Shown: positions 20,408 to 29,112, counted from the stretch's first letter. The stretch is 64,000 bases of DNA from Melittangium boletus DSM 14713 (GCF_002305855.1 NZ_CP022163.1:4588292-4652291); one strand, 5' to 3'. Numbers and translations are program-made. The notes: a model not told the origin generated them from the sequence alone.

Positions 20408-21184
20408 ATGACCCTCATTCTTCCCGTCACGCCCAATGAACCAAGGCAGTTGAATCTTCTTCAGACCCTCAGCCCGTCTCCCCATCTGAGGTGCAGACTC
20501 GTCAGCGGGCGCCCTGTCGTGTCCGGGCTCTACCAGGAGAGCAACCGTGTGCCTGACGTGGTGCGCTACGTCATCGACCTGACAAGCGACACGCCTGATG
20601 GCGCGAGTCTCTCGCCTCCAGAACGAGGCGACGCCGATCTCATCTCCCATGATGGGTTCAGCGGCGATGTACGGGCAGACCAGCACCGCGCGAAGCACGA
20701 ACGGATCGTGCTGATTCTCGAGTCGCCGCACAAGCACGAGTACACACAGGACTTCACACCCATCGCGCCCGCGCAGGGGTCCACCGGTTGGGGAATCCGC
20801 GATTACATCATCCCGCTGCTCTACAGACACCAGCGGCTCGAGCTCCCACCGAGCAAGTATGAACTGCTGATATGCAATCCGGTCCAGTTCCAAGCCTCTC
20901 TCTACGAACTCCATAGGGAAGAGCTGAACGACAACGAGCCGGCCCAGCAGTTGAGGAACACCACCTGGCGGACGTTGTATTACGGCATGAACGAGCGGGC
21001 CCACTTCCTCCGTCGCCTGGACGGCTACAACGCCGCGGCCGTCATCGTCGCCTGTACGGCGGCGCTCAGACAGGAGGTGCTGAGCGACGTGCTGCGCTGG
21101 CCGAACGGCTGGGTCCCCATCGTGGAGGCCAGTCACCATCCATGCGCCTGGCAAAGGAACATCAGCCGGGTCACTTTCGCGTGA
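20408..21184 (+). CDS. Unknown protein with LESPHKHEY motif
   Basis: 258 residues, soluble, no signal peptide, composition less GC-rich than the chromosome average. Not assigned to a family by me. Features: ERIVLILESPHKHEY (about 100-114), GWGIRDYIIPLLY, LLICNPVQFQASLYE and AAVIVACTAALRQEVLSDVL. The spaced acidic/His motif and the alternating strand-helix pattern recall the uracil-DNA-glycosylase-like fold, but this is only an impression. It stands alone, convergent with the HxlR gene, at the start of a stretch of possibly acquired genes. Confidence 0.7.
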   Translation: MTLILPVTPNEPRQLNLLQTLSPSPHLRCRLVSGRPVVSGLYQESNRVPDVVRYVIDLTSDTPDGASLSPPERGDADLISHDGFSGDVRADQHRAKHERIVLILESPHKHEYTQDFTPIAPAQGSTGWGIRDYIIPLLYRHQRLELPPSKYELLICNPVQFQASLYELHREELNDNEPAQQLRNTTWRTLYYGMNERAHFLRRLDGYNAAAVIVACTAALRQEVLSDVLRWPNGWVPIVEASHHPCAWQRNISRVTFA

Positions 21185-21212
21185 ACAAGACGTGGCGGCG
21201 AGCTGCCCGGCC

Positions 21213-21635
21213 TCACGGCCTCCGTGGCGATGCCAACGGCTCGCTCGCCGCACACGTCGGCAACGCATCGGGTTCGACACCCTGACTGCGCAGGTAGGCC
21301 ACGCCCCATTCGCGCAGCGTGAGCAGTACCGGCGCCAATGAGCGACCGAACGGCGTGAGTTCGTACTCGACCTTCGGCGGCACCTGCGGATAGACGCGGC
21401 GCACGATGACGCCGTCGTCCTCCAGCTCGCGCAGCTGCAGCGTGAGCATGCGTTGTGTGGCTTTCGGGATGCGCCGCGTGAGTTCCATGAAGCGCAGCGT
21501 GCCGCCCATCAGGTGGAACAGGATCAGCGGCTTCCACAGCCCGCCGACCACCGAGACCGTGGCTTCCACTGGGCAACCGCTCTTGGGATCATGGCGCTTG
21601 GATCGCATACGTACATCCTTGATAGTAACCGTCAT
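21213..21635 (-). CDS. HxlR-family transcriptional regulator
   Basis: 140 residues with the winged-helix HxlR pattern: CPVEATVSVVGGLWKPLIL, then FMELTRRIPKATQRMLTLQL and LTPFGRSL. Such regulators respond to redox or small electrophiles. It is divergent from the reductase/hydratase pair, with about 50 bases between starts, so it most likely controls both. Two starts are possible: 21635 (AGAAGG upstream) or 21608 (AAGGA upstream); the first is used here. Confidence 0.88.
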   Translation of the reverse strand: MTVTIKDVRMRSKRHDPKSGCPVEATVSVVGGLWKPLILFHLMGGTLRFMELTRRIPKATQRMLTLQLRELEDDGVIVRRVYPQVPPKVEYELTPFGRSLAPVLLTLREWGVAYLRSQGVEPDALPTCAASEPLASPRRP

Positions 21636-21685
21636 TATTGTGCCTTCTTGTGGTTTTGTCAGTATCCGCCAGATTGTGGGCATCC

Positions 21686-22675
21686 ATGGGAGGCCCCATT
21701 CGCGCACTGCTGACAGAGAAGACCGAGGCCGGACTGTCGACGACCCTCACCGACCTCGATCCCGCCGAACTCGGCGAAGGCGACGTCACCGTCCGGGTCG
21801 AATGGTCGACGGTGAACTACAAGGACGCGCTCGCGCTTTCAGGGCGCGGCGAGATCATCAAGACACTGCCGCTGGTAGGCGGTATCGACCTCGCGGGCAC
21901 CGTCGAGTCGTCGGATGACGCCCGGTTCGCGCCGGGCGACCGCGTGCTCGTCAACGGCTGGGACCTGAGCCAGACGCACCACGGCGGCTACTCCGAGAAG
22001 GCGCGCGTGCCGGCCAACTGGCTCGTCCCCGTGCCCGACGCCTTCAGCACGCGTGATGCCATGGCGATCGGGACGGCCGGCTACAGCGCAATGCTGTGCG
22101 TGCTCGCGCTCGAGCATTCCGGCCTGACACCCGATGCCGGCGATGTCCTCGTCACCGGTGCGAACGGCGGCGTCGGCTCCATCGCGATCGCACTGCTGTC
22201 GAAGCTTGGCTACCGGGTCGTCGCCTCCACCGGCCGCGTGTCGGAGGCGGAGCACCTTCGCGCGCTGGGCGCGGCGGATGTTATCGACCGCAATGACCTC
22301 GCGCGGCCCGGCCCGCCTCTGGGTCCGGAGCGCTGGGCCGGCGCGGTGGACGCCGTCGGCAGCCACACGCTCGCCAACGTTCTGGCGCGGACGCGCTACC
22401 GCGGCGTCGTGGCCGCCTGCGGACTCGCGCAGGGCCTGGACCTGCCGACGTCGATGGCGCCCTTCATCCTCCGCGGCATCACCCTGGCCGGTATCGATTC
22501 CGTGAGAGCGCCCCGTGATCTGCGGCTGGCGGCATGGGCACGCCTCGCGACGGATCTCGAGCTGCCCAAGCTGGCCGCCGCCACGCGGGAAATCGCACTC
22601 GCCGACGTCCCCGACACCGTCGCGCACCTGCTGCGCGGTGAGGTCAGGGGGCGCCTGGTGGTGCGGATTCCCTGA
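21686..22675 (+). CDS. AcuI/YhdH-type MDR oxidoreductase
   Basis: 329 residues, zinc-free medium-chain reductase of the AcuI/YhdH group (acryloyl-CoA reductase, NADPH-dependent, in characterised members). Visible: VNYKDALALSGRG, GGIDLAGTVESS, GDRVLVNGWDL, the nucleotide-binding TGANGGVGSIAIALLSKLGY and GITLAGIDSV. It is probably cotranscribed with the enoyl-CoA hydratase gene 109 bases downstream and under the divergent HxlR regulator. Base use is close to but not the same as the neighbours, which fits acquisition of the three-gene set (inference). Confidence 0.9.
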   Translation: MGGPIRALLTEKTEAGLSTTLTDLDPAELGEGDVTVRVEWSTVNYKDALALSGRGEIIKTLPLVGGIDLAGTVESSDDARFAPGDRVLVNGWDLSQTHHGGYSEKARVPANWLVPVPDAFSTRDAMAIGTAGYSAMLCVLALEHSGLTPDAGDVLVTGANGGVGSIAIALLSKLGYRVVASTGRVSEAEHLRALGAADVIDRNDLARPGPPLGPERWAGAVDAVGSHTLANVLARTRYRGVVAACGLAQGLDLPTSMAPFILRGITLAGIDSVRAPRDLRLAAWARLATDLELPKLAAATREIALADVPDTVAHLLRGEVRGRLVVRIP

Positions 22676-22784
22676 ACGGTCGAGTGGAACGCCGTCGGCG
22701 CGGGCCGTCCCTCGAGGCGCCGGCGGATCGAACCGAATCGAGGGACGCGTCACATCCGAAACACCCACGCACGGGAGACAGCAC

Positions 22785-23678
22785 ATGACACAACGACAAG
22801 CCACGCCCTCTCTCTTCAATATCGAAGCGCACGGCCCCACGCTGGTGGTGCGCATCGACGGCGGTCCGCTGCAGCTCTTCAGCGCCGACGTGGCGCTGCA
22901 GCTCGAAGCGCTCGTGGACCGCGTGGACAAGGACCCCGATGTGCGTGCGGTGGTCTTCGCCAGCACGCATCCGCGGCGGTTCATGAGCCATGCGGACGTG
23001 AAATGGCTGCAGGAAGGCGGCGCCGACTACGTCGCGCGCCAGCAGACGGGTGCGCCGCCGCCGGCGCCCGCGGAGGGCTACGTTGGGCTCGACCGCCTGC
23101 ACGCGATCTTCCTTCGCATGAACAGCATCGGCGTGGTGTTCGTCGCCGCACTCGAGGGCCAGGCGCTGGGGCTCGGCGCGGAGTTCGCATGGGCCTGCGA
23201 CCTGCGGGTGATGGCCGACACGGACGCCTTCATCGGTCAGCCGGAAGTGCTGATGGGGATCATGCCGGGCGGCGGCGGCAGCCAGCGCCTGACCCGGCTG
23301 GTCGGGTCTCATCGCTCGCTCGTCGCGATCCTCGAAGGCAAGCCATTCACGCCCGCGCAGGCACTGGAGTTCGGTGCGGTGGATGCGGTGGTGCCGAAGG
23401 CCGACGTCGTCGCGAGGGCCATCGAGCTCGCCCATCATCTCGGCAAGCGCGACAAGGCGGCCGTAGGCGCCATCAAGCGTGCGATCTACTTCGGTGGCTC
23501 GCTACCGCTGCCAGACGGCATCAAGCTCGAAGCCAAGGAGTTCCTGACGCTCAACGTCTCCGCGCATGGTCAGAAGGTGATGCTCGCCTACCAGCGGAAG
23601 ACAGCCGAGCTTGGGGAGCTTCCGCTCTACGCTCCTGAGGGCTATGACGCCGCGCTACGGGCAGGGCAGGTCGTCTAG
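22785..23678 (+). CDS. Enoyl-CoA hydratase/isomerase family protein
   Basis: 297 residues of the crotonase superfamily. The oxyanion-hole segment is GQALGLGAEFAWACDLRVMA, followed by GQPEVLMGIMPGGGGSQRL, where one catalytic Glu is expected. It has an unusually long N-terminal insertion (residues 60-105). GGGAG precedes the ATG. Together with the MDR reductase upstream it could act on an enoyl-type substrate; because the MDR/crotonase/HxlR set is often mobile, the actual substrate may be a xenobiotic. Confidence 0.88.
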   Translation: MTQRQATPSLFNIEAHGPTLVVRIDGGPLQLFSADVALQLEALVDRVDKDPDVRAVVFASTHPRRFMSHADVKWLQEGGADYVARQQTGAPPPAPAEGYVGLDRLHAIFLRMNSIGVVFVAALEGQALGLGAEFAWACDLRVMADTDAFIGQPEVLMGIMPGGGGSQRLTRLVGSHRSLVAILEGKPFTPAQALEFGAVDAVVPKADVVARAIELAHHLGKRDKAAVGAIKRAIYFGGSLPLPDGIKLEAKEFLTLNVSAHGQKVMLAYQRKTAELGELPLYAPEGYDAALRAGQVV

Positions 23679-23740
23679 CTGGTGAGCCTGCCCAGCTTTT
23701 GTGGCTCTCCCGCACATTTGCCCTGGGTGGGGGCCATACA

Positions 23741-24211
23741 ATGCGACGCATGCAGACCGATGTTTCGCGCGCCGTCCCACCGTCCCGCTCCCGCGTGCTC
23801 CTGGTGCCAGCCCTGCTCCTCACCGTCGTGCTGGGGTTGGGCTCTCGCTCCGGGATGGCCCGGCACGTGCTGCCGCGCTTCCTCACCGACTACGCGGGTG
23901 ACACGCTGTGGGCCACGCTCGTTTATCTGGGCGTGCTCTTGCTCTGGCCTTGGCTGTCCGTGTGGCGCGCGGCGACGGGGAGCCTGGGCTTCGCGTTCCT
24001 CATCGAAGGCAGCCAGCTCTTCCATCCGCCCTGGCTCGATGCGCTCCGCTCCCACACCCTCGTCGCCCTGGTGCTGGGCCGGGGATTCCTCGTGTCGGAC
24101 CTCTTCTGTTATGCGGCGGGCGTGGCGCTCGGCGTGGGGCTCGACGTGGCGTTTCTGTCCCCGGCCGCCAGGAGGTCGGACGCGAAGGGCTCACCCTCCC
24201 GCCCGAGATAG
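23741..24211 (+). CDS. DUF2809 membrane protein
   Basis: 156 residues with four hydrophobic segments, matching DUF2809: GMARHVLPRFLTDYAGDTLWATLVYL, then IEGSQLF and GRGFLVSDLFCYAAGVALGVG. Function unknown. The start is taken at 23741; an ATG nine bases on is possible. A shrunken second copy of the same gene, lacking its centre, lies at 40494-40662. Confidence 0.82.
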   Translation: MRRMQTDVSRAVPPSRSRVLLVPALLLTVVLGLGSRSGMARHVLPRFLTDYAGDTLWATLVYLGVLLLWPWLSVWRAATGSLGFAFLIEGSQLFHPPWLDALRSHTLVALVLGRGFLVSDLFCYAAGVALGVGLDVAFLSPAARRSDAKGSPSRPR

Positions 24212-24270
24212 ACGGTGAATTCGTTTCCACGCCACCGAGGGGGGGCGGCCCCCTGGTAGGGTACCGGTCC

Positions 24271-24936
24271 ATGTCGCTCACGCTCTACGGCTTCGGCCGC
24301 GTCAACTCCAAGGTGGTGGGTCTCACGCGCGATCTGCGCGTCCTGTGGATGCTCGAGGAGACGGGCCTGCCCTACCAGGTGCGCGGCCTGGATCATCCCG
24401 CGGGTGAGTTCCGGAGCGAGGAGTTCCGGCGGCTGAGCCCCTTCTCCCAGGCCCCGGTGCTCGACGACGAGGGCTTCGTGCTCACCGAGACGGGCGCGGT
24501 GGTGCTCTACCTCGCGGAGAAGACGGGCAAGCTCATGCCCGCCGACCTGAAGGGCCGAGCCCAGGTGACGCGCTGGTGTTTCGCCGCGCTCAACACCCTG
24601 GAGCCCCCGCTGTTTCAGATCGCGATGATCGATCTGTTCGGCGCCGAGGATCCCACCGGGGCGCAGCGCCGGCCCGGCCTGGTGGAGTGGGCGGACCGGG
24701 GGTTGAGCGGGCTCGAGGACTGGCTGAAGGAGCGCCCGTACCTCACCGGGGAGGAGTTCACGGTCGCGGACCTGCTGATGACCACCGTGCTGCGCGAGGT
24801 GCGCCACGGGGGCGTGCTCGAGCGCTACCCCCGGGTCAGCGCCTATCGCGAGCGGTGCGAGGCGCGGCCCTCCTGGCAGCGGACCCTGGACGCCTACGAG
24901 CAGCGGCTCGGCGTGGCCGCGGGCAGCGCGCGCTAG
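24271..24936 (+). CDS. Glutathione S-transferase family protein
   Basis: 221 residues. N-terminal thioredoxin-like domain (LTLYGFGRVNSKVV, LSPFSQAPVLDDEGFVLTETGAVVLYLAEK with the conserved cis-Pro and the ES/ET glutathione contact) and C-terminal helical domain (YLTGEEFTVADLLMTTVLRE). It conjugates or reduces substrates with glutathione in the cytoplasm. It follows the DUF2809 gene by 59 bases and may share its transcript. Confidence 0.9.
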   Translation: MSLTLYGFGRVNSKVVGLTRDLRVLWMLEETGLPYQVRGLDHPAGEFRSEEFRRLSPFSQAPVLDDEGFVLTETGAVVLYLAEKTGKLMPADLKGRAQVTRWCFAALNTLEPPLFQIAMIDLFGAEDPTGAQRRPGLVEWADRGLSGLEDWLKERPYLTGEEFTVADLLMTTVLREVRHGGVLERYPRVSAYRERCEARPSWQRTLDAYEQRLGVAAGSAR

Positions 24937-25123
24937 AAGGATGCGCATCGCCGTACGGGCCCTCGCCAGGAGCGGCCACCGGGAAATCCACGGGGCCCTC
25001 TCAATTTCTTGAGGGGAGCGGGCCGCCCGCCGTGCCGTGTCCGGAAGGCGATGCCGGGCGGGCGGCCCTGGTCCGGGGATTGCTCAGAGCTCCACGCACC
25101 TCGAAGGACGAAAGGACGGCGAC

Positions 25124-25483
25124 ATGCGGATTCGAAGCGGACTGTGGGTGGGGCTGGTGGCGTGGGCCCTGGCGGGCTGTGGCGGGACAGAGGACACGGC
25201 GAAGACGGGACGGCTCCAGTTGCACGAGGGCAAGAACGTGGCGGAGGCGCCCACGTGCACCCTGGAGGGCCCCGCCTGCGCCGCGGGCACGCAGTGCATG
25301 TCCTTCGTGCTGGACGGCAAGCGCGAGCAGCGCTGTCTGGGCGCGGAGGTGTGCACCGACTGGATGCGCTGCTCGGGCGGCACCCAGTGCGTCCTCATGT
25401 CGTCCTACCCCGTCCAGGTGGCGTGCTCGGGCACCTGCACGGGCGACGACTGCGACACGGCCGTGTCCAGCCCGGCGCCGTAG
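25124..25483 (+). CDS. Small Cys-rich lipoprotein
   Basis: 119 residues: signal peptide with lipobox WALAGC-G (Cys about residue 19) and a mature domain with about ten cysteines (CTLEGPACAAGTQCMSF, CLGAEVCTDWMRC, CSGTCTGDDC) that should be disulfide-bonded outside the cytoplasm. No family recognised. Start chosen by the signal peptide and GAAAGGA upstream. Confidence 0.75.
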   Translation: MRIRSGLWVGLVAWALAGCGGTEDTAKTGRLQLHEGKNVAEAPTCTLEGPACAAGTQCMSFVLDGKREQRCLGAEVCTDWMRCSGGTQCVLMSSYPVQVACSGTCTGDDCDTAVSSPAP

Positions 25484-25505
25484 GGCCCCGCGGCCCGGGC
25501 CCCGC

Positions 25506-25649
25506 TCAGCCCTTCGCGGCCTGACGGGCGAGGGCCGCCACCAGCGTGCCCATGCCCGCGGACTGGGCGAAGCCCGGCTCGAAGCCGTGGACGATGTGCT
25601 GCGCCACCACCACCGGGAAGGGCGCGGGCAGCGCGCGCAACAGCTCCCC
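25506..25649 (-). pseudogene. cheB (chemotaxis methylesterase) remnant
   Basis: The minus strand encodes LLRALPAPFPVVVAQHIVHG, then FEPGFAQSAGMGTLVAAL and a stop. The first part matches the catalytic His region of CheB methylesterases (PxPVVVVQHIxxGF). All upstream sequence is gone: the frame ends where an IS91-like terminus sequence begins at 25646. It is a leftover, not a working gene. Confidence 0.6.
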
Positions 25650-25665
25650 TCTCCCTCCTATACGC
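25646..25665 (+). repeat. IS91-like terminus sequence, orphan copy
   Basis: CCCCTCTCCCTCCTATACGC nearly equals the right end of the IS91-like remnant at 31425 (CCCCTCTCCCGCCTATACGC) and resembles those at 48324, 53690 and, inverted, 49609. Here no transposase remains beside it. A shorter CTATACGC stands at 27193-27200. Confidence 0.5.
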
Positions 25666-26060
25666 ACAAGCGTTTAGCGGCGCACCACGAGGCCCACGTC
25701 GACACCGCCACGGTGGGGCCAGCAGTGGCCCCAGGGGTGGCTCCGGTGGGAGTTCCGGGAAACACCGGGTGCGGCCCCGGTAAATCCCGGACGTGGCGCC
25801 GGGAGAAACGCCGGTAAAGCGCCGGGAGTCGGGCCGTGGGGCGGGCGAGCGCGGCTGTTGGCGCGCCCAGGGTTTGCGAGGCGGGTACCCTTCGAGATCA
25901 GCAAGCGGGCGCGTGAATTCGCGCCGATGCCGCGCAGTGGTTGGGCGGGGGGATTTGCTCCGACGCCGCGCGCTAACCTGCTGCGCCCGTGGAGAGAGCG
26001 CGCGCGTCGGGCAGGTGTAGCTGGGCTCGTGAAGCCCTCAGTCCAGCGAATACGCCTTAC
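25666..26060. other. Non-coding stretch between two pseudogenes
   Basis: About 390 bases of GC-rich sequence with short internal repeats (CCGGTAAA and GCCGGGAG variants near 25780-25830). Frames are open on both strands but show no protein-like composition. Nothing identifiable. Confidence 0.4.
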
Positions 26061-26074
26061 AAAAGCGTGACGTA

Positions 26075-26154
26075 CAACCATATGGTTGCATTTCGAGAAG
26101 AGACGCCAGCGCATGGCGCAGCTCGACGATGTTCTTCTACCGAAAGGAAAATGA
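26075..26154 (+). pseudogene. arsR-type regulator remnant with its operator
   Basis: A perfect 14-bp palindrome CAACCATATGGTTG (26075-26088) of the kind found at ArsR promoters runs directly into the last 21 codons of an ArsR-like regulator (HFEKRRQRMAQLDDVL, stop at 26152). The whole DNA-binding part has been deleted. The stop nearly touches the start of the AHSA1 remnant, the usual ArsR/AHSA1 arrangement, seen intact at 27419-28224. Confidence 0.55.
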
Positions 26155-26156
26155 TT

Positions 26157-26360
26157 ATGCCGCTTACCTCTGTCACTAAAGACGCCGCAACGCTCACCCT
26201 CACCGTCGTGGGCGACTATCCCGTTCCGCAAAAACGCCTTGGGGACGCCTCTGCCGACCCGCGCCAACTCGAGCGCTTTTGGGGACCACCCACCTGGCCC
26301 GCCACCTTCACGCGTCATGATATGAAAATTGGCGGTCGCGCCGAGTACTTCCTGACCGGG
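26157..26360 (+). pseudogene. AHSA1/SRPBCC gene, truncated
   Basis: The first 68 or so codons read as an AHSA1-type SRPBCC protein (DPRQLERFWGPPTWPATFTR, MKIGGRAEYFLTG). The match then stops and the sequence changes to an oppositely oriented lipoprotein fragment. The AGGAAA before the start and the lower GC suggest that the pair arsR/AHSA1 was acquired. Non-functional because less than half remains. Confidence 0.6.
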
Positions 26361-27185
26361 TCCGGTGGGCCGCTCCAGGAGAACTCGGACGCGCGTGTCA
26401 CCTGGGTCGCCTTGTCCAGGGGCAGCGCGAGCGTCGGCGGCGCCTTGAGCACCAGGCTCACGTTGTTGGTGCCGGGCGCCAGGTTGAACTTCGTGCCGGT
26501 CGAGCGGGCCGTGTAGTCCGGGCTGGACCGGTTCTCCGCGACCGCGGTGAGGGTCAGGGAGCTCTGGGCGACCACGGGCACCGTGTAGCTGAACGACGTG
26601 GGCCCCCCCAGGTCATTGAACAGCTCGAGGGAGGTGCTCGGTCCGAACCGCAGGGCCATCTGGGTGTTGTGCAGCGTGATGCCGCTCGGCACGCCGATGG
26701 TGCCCGCGAGGGGGGAGTTGGCCACGCTGCTCAGGGTGACGGACTGGTTGGAGACCGTGGAGCTGTTGCTGACGCTCACGTTGTCCCGCCGGCCAAAACC
26801 CGTGAAGCGCGTGTAGGGCGCCGAGAACGCGGAGGCGTGCTCGCCCTGGAACGCGAACAGCGTGCCCGTGGTGGTGGGGGCGTCGCCCCACGACAGCTTC
26901 GCCGAGTAGGTGCTGGCCGCGGAGTCATACGTCGCCGACGGGCCCGTGACCTCGGGCGAGGAGAAGATCACCTGGGGCGCGCCCATTGTGTTGGACGGCT
27001 TGACCGCGTTGATGACGGCGCCGGTCACGGGGGCGGAGTAGGGCGGGGTGCCGGGGTTGGACGGCAGCACCAGGGTGGGGTTGCGCAGCGTGGCGCCCTT
27101 GAAGACGACCGCGTTATTCCCGGCGCCCTTGCCCGCGGCGATGTCGTAGGGCGCCTCCGCGTATCCATGCTCCGGGTGAGCGAGT
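26361..27185 (-). pseudogene. Lipoprotein gene fragment, cut at both ends
   Basis: An open minus frame encodes about 270 residues of a beta-rich surface protein (RRDNVSVSNSSTV, LRFGPSTSLELFNDLGGPT, TRASEFSWSG) in the style of myxobacterial lipoproteins, related in feel to 18417-19991. There is no signal peptide at the upstream end, which stops near a CTATACGC sequence (27193), and the downstream end is joined to the AHSA1 remnant. Both ends are therefore recombination joints. Confidence 0.6.
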
Positions 27186-27203
27186 CACCGAGCTATACGC
27201 ACC

Positions 27204-27299
27204 AACGACTTCGTCTGGTGGGTCCCCTTCTCGCTCTACCTGTGGGACGCGTGGCCGGCCTGGCGCCGCACCTTCGCCGCCCCCGAGGGACTCGGGTAG
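27204..27299 (+). pseudogene. 3' fragment of an unknown gene
   Basis: NDFVWWVPFSLYLWDAWPAW and a few more residues up to a TAG: a well-formed aromatic C-terminus with no start, directly after a CTATACGC sequence. The source gene is not recognised. Confidence 0.35.
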
Positions 27300-27418
27300 T
27301 CCGGGGCCTACAGCGGCGCGCCGCGCGGATTGGTGCCGGACGAGGGCCTGCTCGGGCGCGAGCGCGGGCCGCCGCCAGGTGCGCGCGTGAGTCCGCGGCC
27401 GCGCGGAATCGGGGCACG

Positions 27419-27886
27419 TCACTCCACGAGTCGGGCGAGCTGCTCGGTGACGCCGCCCCACCCATCATGAAAGCCCATGGTTTCGTGCAAGGCCCGGTCG
27501 GCTCCGTTCTTGTGCATCACCTGGGCGACGTAGTGGGTGCCCTGGGGATGGTCTCGCAGTGTGATGATGGCGGTCATGAAGGGCTGCTCCGCGGGTCTCC
27601 AGCCGGCGACCAGGGAGTTGGTGAAGACGATCCGTTCGAGCGCGTCGACGGCGAGATAGCAGCCAGTCAGATGGGGCAGGAACTCGCCCCCGTTCTCGCT
27701 GATGCGCGTGACGAGTGCGCCACCGGGGCGGAGATCCATCTCCTGGACCTTGCACCGGGCCGGCGCGGGGACCCACCACTGCTCGAAGCTCGCGGGGGTC
27801 GTCCAGGCGCTCCAGATGGCCTGTCGGGGGGCCTTGATGACGCGCGAGATGGTCAGGTCGAGTTGCTCGGGTGAAGACGGACTCAT
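27419..27886 (-). CDS. AHSA1/SRPBCC-domain protein
   Basis: 155 residues of the AHSA1 (Aha1 C-terminal-like, START-type) family: ISRVIKAPRQAIWSAWTTP, FEQWWVPAP, MDLRPGGALVTRI and GFHDGWGGVTEQLARLVE. Such proteins bind hydrophobic ligands; most are uncharacterised. Its ATG overlaps the stop of the arsR gene (ATGA), so both form a coupled operon, the common ArsR/AHSA1 pair. The same pair is found decayed 1 kb upstream. Confidence 0.88.
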   Translation of the reverse strand: MSPSSPEQLDLTISRVIKAPRQAIWSAWTTPASFEQWWVPAPARCKVQEMDLRPGGALVTRISENGGEFLPHLTGCYLAVDALERIVFTNSLVAGWRPAEQPFMTAIITLRDHPQGTHYVAQVMHKNGADRALHETMGFHDGWGGVTEQLARLVE

Positions 27887-28224
27887 TCGGGTTCTTCCTT
27901 TTGTTGGGTGGTGACGAACGCCTCCAGCCTGTCGGTGCGGCCTTCCCAGAGGGCGCGTTGCTCGGACAGCCAGGCCTCCACGGTGGCGAACGGTTTCCTG
28001 TCGAGGACGCACGTGCGCACGCGGCCTTCCTTGCGTGTATGGATCCATCCGCTGTCCTCAAGCAGATGGATGTGTTTCATGAAAGAGGGCAGGGCCATGT
28101 CGAAGGGCTTCGCCAACTCACTGATGCTCGCGGGCCCCTTGCCCAGCCGCTTCAACACCGCGCGGCGGGTGGGGTCGGCGATCGCCTGGAAGAGACCGTC
28201 CAACCGCTCCGAATACTGTTCCAT
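27883..28224 (-). CDS. ArsR/SmtB-family regulator
   Basis: 113 residues: FQAIADPTRRAVLKRLGKG, then SISELAKPFDMALPSFMKHIHLL, the winged-helix recognition part, and KPFATVEAWLSEQRALWEGR. It lacks the metal-binding Cys motifs of SmtB, as is usual in the branch paired with AHSA1 proteins. Start at 28224 (MEQYSERLDG); a TTG 15 bases upstream is less likely. An inverted repeat directly upstream is probably its own operator. Confidence 0.88.
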   Translation of the reverse strand: MEQYSERLDGLFQAIADPTRRAVLKRLGKGPASISELAKPFDMALPSFMKHIHLLEDSGWIHTRKEGRVRTCVLDRKPFATVEAWLSEQRALWEGRTDRLEAFVTTQQKEEPE

Positions 28225-28230
28225 GTGGCT

Positions 28231-28251
28231 AAGTATCAAGTCTCGATACTT
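28231..28251. promoter_or_regulatory. Putative ArsR operator
   Basis: AAGTATC-N7-GATACTT is a perfect inverted repeat seven bases upstream of the arsR start. A further direct half-site, GCTAAGTAT, occurs at 28261 and repeats the one at 28228. Auto-repression is typical of this family. Confidence 0.55.
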
Positions 28252-28424
28252 ACCGCAAGGGCTAAGTATGCGGAGGCGTGTGGGGCCCTGGCGGGTCGGT
28301 CCGGCGGGGTCGAATCCCCACGTTCACTCCCCTGGTCTCGCGGTTGCCGACCGACCTTCCACCGCGAGCACCCATGAGCGCACCTTGCCCCGTCTGCTCG
28401 CGGCGGTTCCCTCAAGAGGGAGAG

Positions 28425-28690
28425 GAGGGAGCGAGAGTGGAACCCCAGGAAGGGGCCAGCGAGGAGCCAAAGAAGGAGAGGACACCGAGAGTGGACTGGG
28501 CAAAGCGACTGCGCGGGACGTTCGCGTTGGACGTCTTTACCAGTGCCTGGTGAGGAGGCAGGCGCCGGGTGTTGGCGTAGCTGACGGCCCCCAACGCAGT
28601 GCGAGCCATTCCGCGGCATCTGGCACTGCCCACGCGGCCTGCTGCCGCTGGCCGCGGCGCAGGGGCCTCCCCAGCAGGCGTGGTGTTGAG
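28425..28690 (+). mobile_element. IS91-like transposase 3' remnant with in-frame stops
   Basis: In one frame the sequence follows the C-terminus of the IS91-like transposases seen at 47902, 49811 and 53268: ERTPRVDWAKRLRGTFALDV, GGRRRVLA, VRAIPRHLALPT. Two stops interrupt it. Upstream it is fused to a start that reads MSAPCPVCSRRFP (28374), the beginning of an unrelated small zinc-finger-like gene. Confidence 0.65.
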
Positions 28691-28710
28691 CCGCGAGCAG
28701 TCCCGCTGCC

Positions 28711-29112
28711 AAGGTACGCTTGCAGGGATTGCTCGGACGGGTGCGCGCGACGGCGGAGGGAGACGAGGGCGGCGAGGAACTGAATGCCGAGCGCGCGGCG
28801 TTGGGCCAGGGGCTCACCGCGATGGAGACGATGCTGGGCAAGCTCGGCGAGTCCGTGCACCACGTGGGCCTGCAGGGCAACCGGGTGCTGATGGCGCTGG
28901 CGGATCTGATCGAGGGCTGGCTGCTGGTGCGGCACGCGGCGGTGGCGCTCGGGCGAGCGAAGGAGAACCCGGGAGACAAGGCCTTCTACGCGAGCAATGT
29001 CGCGAGCGCGCGCTGGTTCTGCCACGAGGTGCTACCGGGCCTGGAACACGCCGCGCGCATGGTGGAGCGCGGCGACTTGAAGTTGATGAACCTTCCCGAC
29101 GAGTCGTTCTGA
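28711..29112 (+). pseudogene. Acyl-CoA dehydrogenase, C-terminal fragment
   Basis: About 130 residues matching the helical C-terminal domain found in one branch of acyl-CoA dehydrogenases (LIEGWLLVRHAAVALGRA, DKAFYASNVASARWFCHEVL, ending NLPDESF). No start or catalytic domain is present; the 5' side is an IS91-like remnant. The last 53 bases recur, with nine differences, at 31204-31256. Confidence 0.6.

Noticed and set aside
28300..28325. GGGGTCGAATCCCC resembling a tRNA T-arm
   Set aside because: The loop lacks the TTC start and no other tRNA arms are present.
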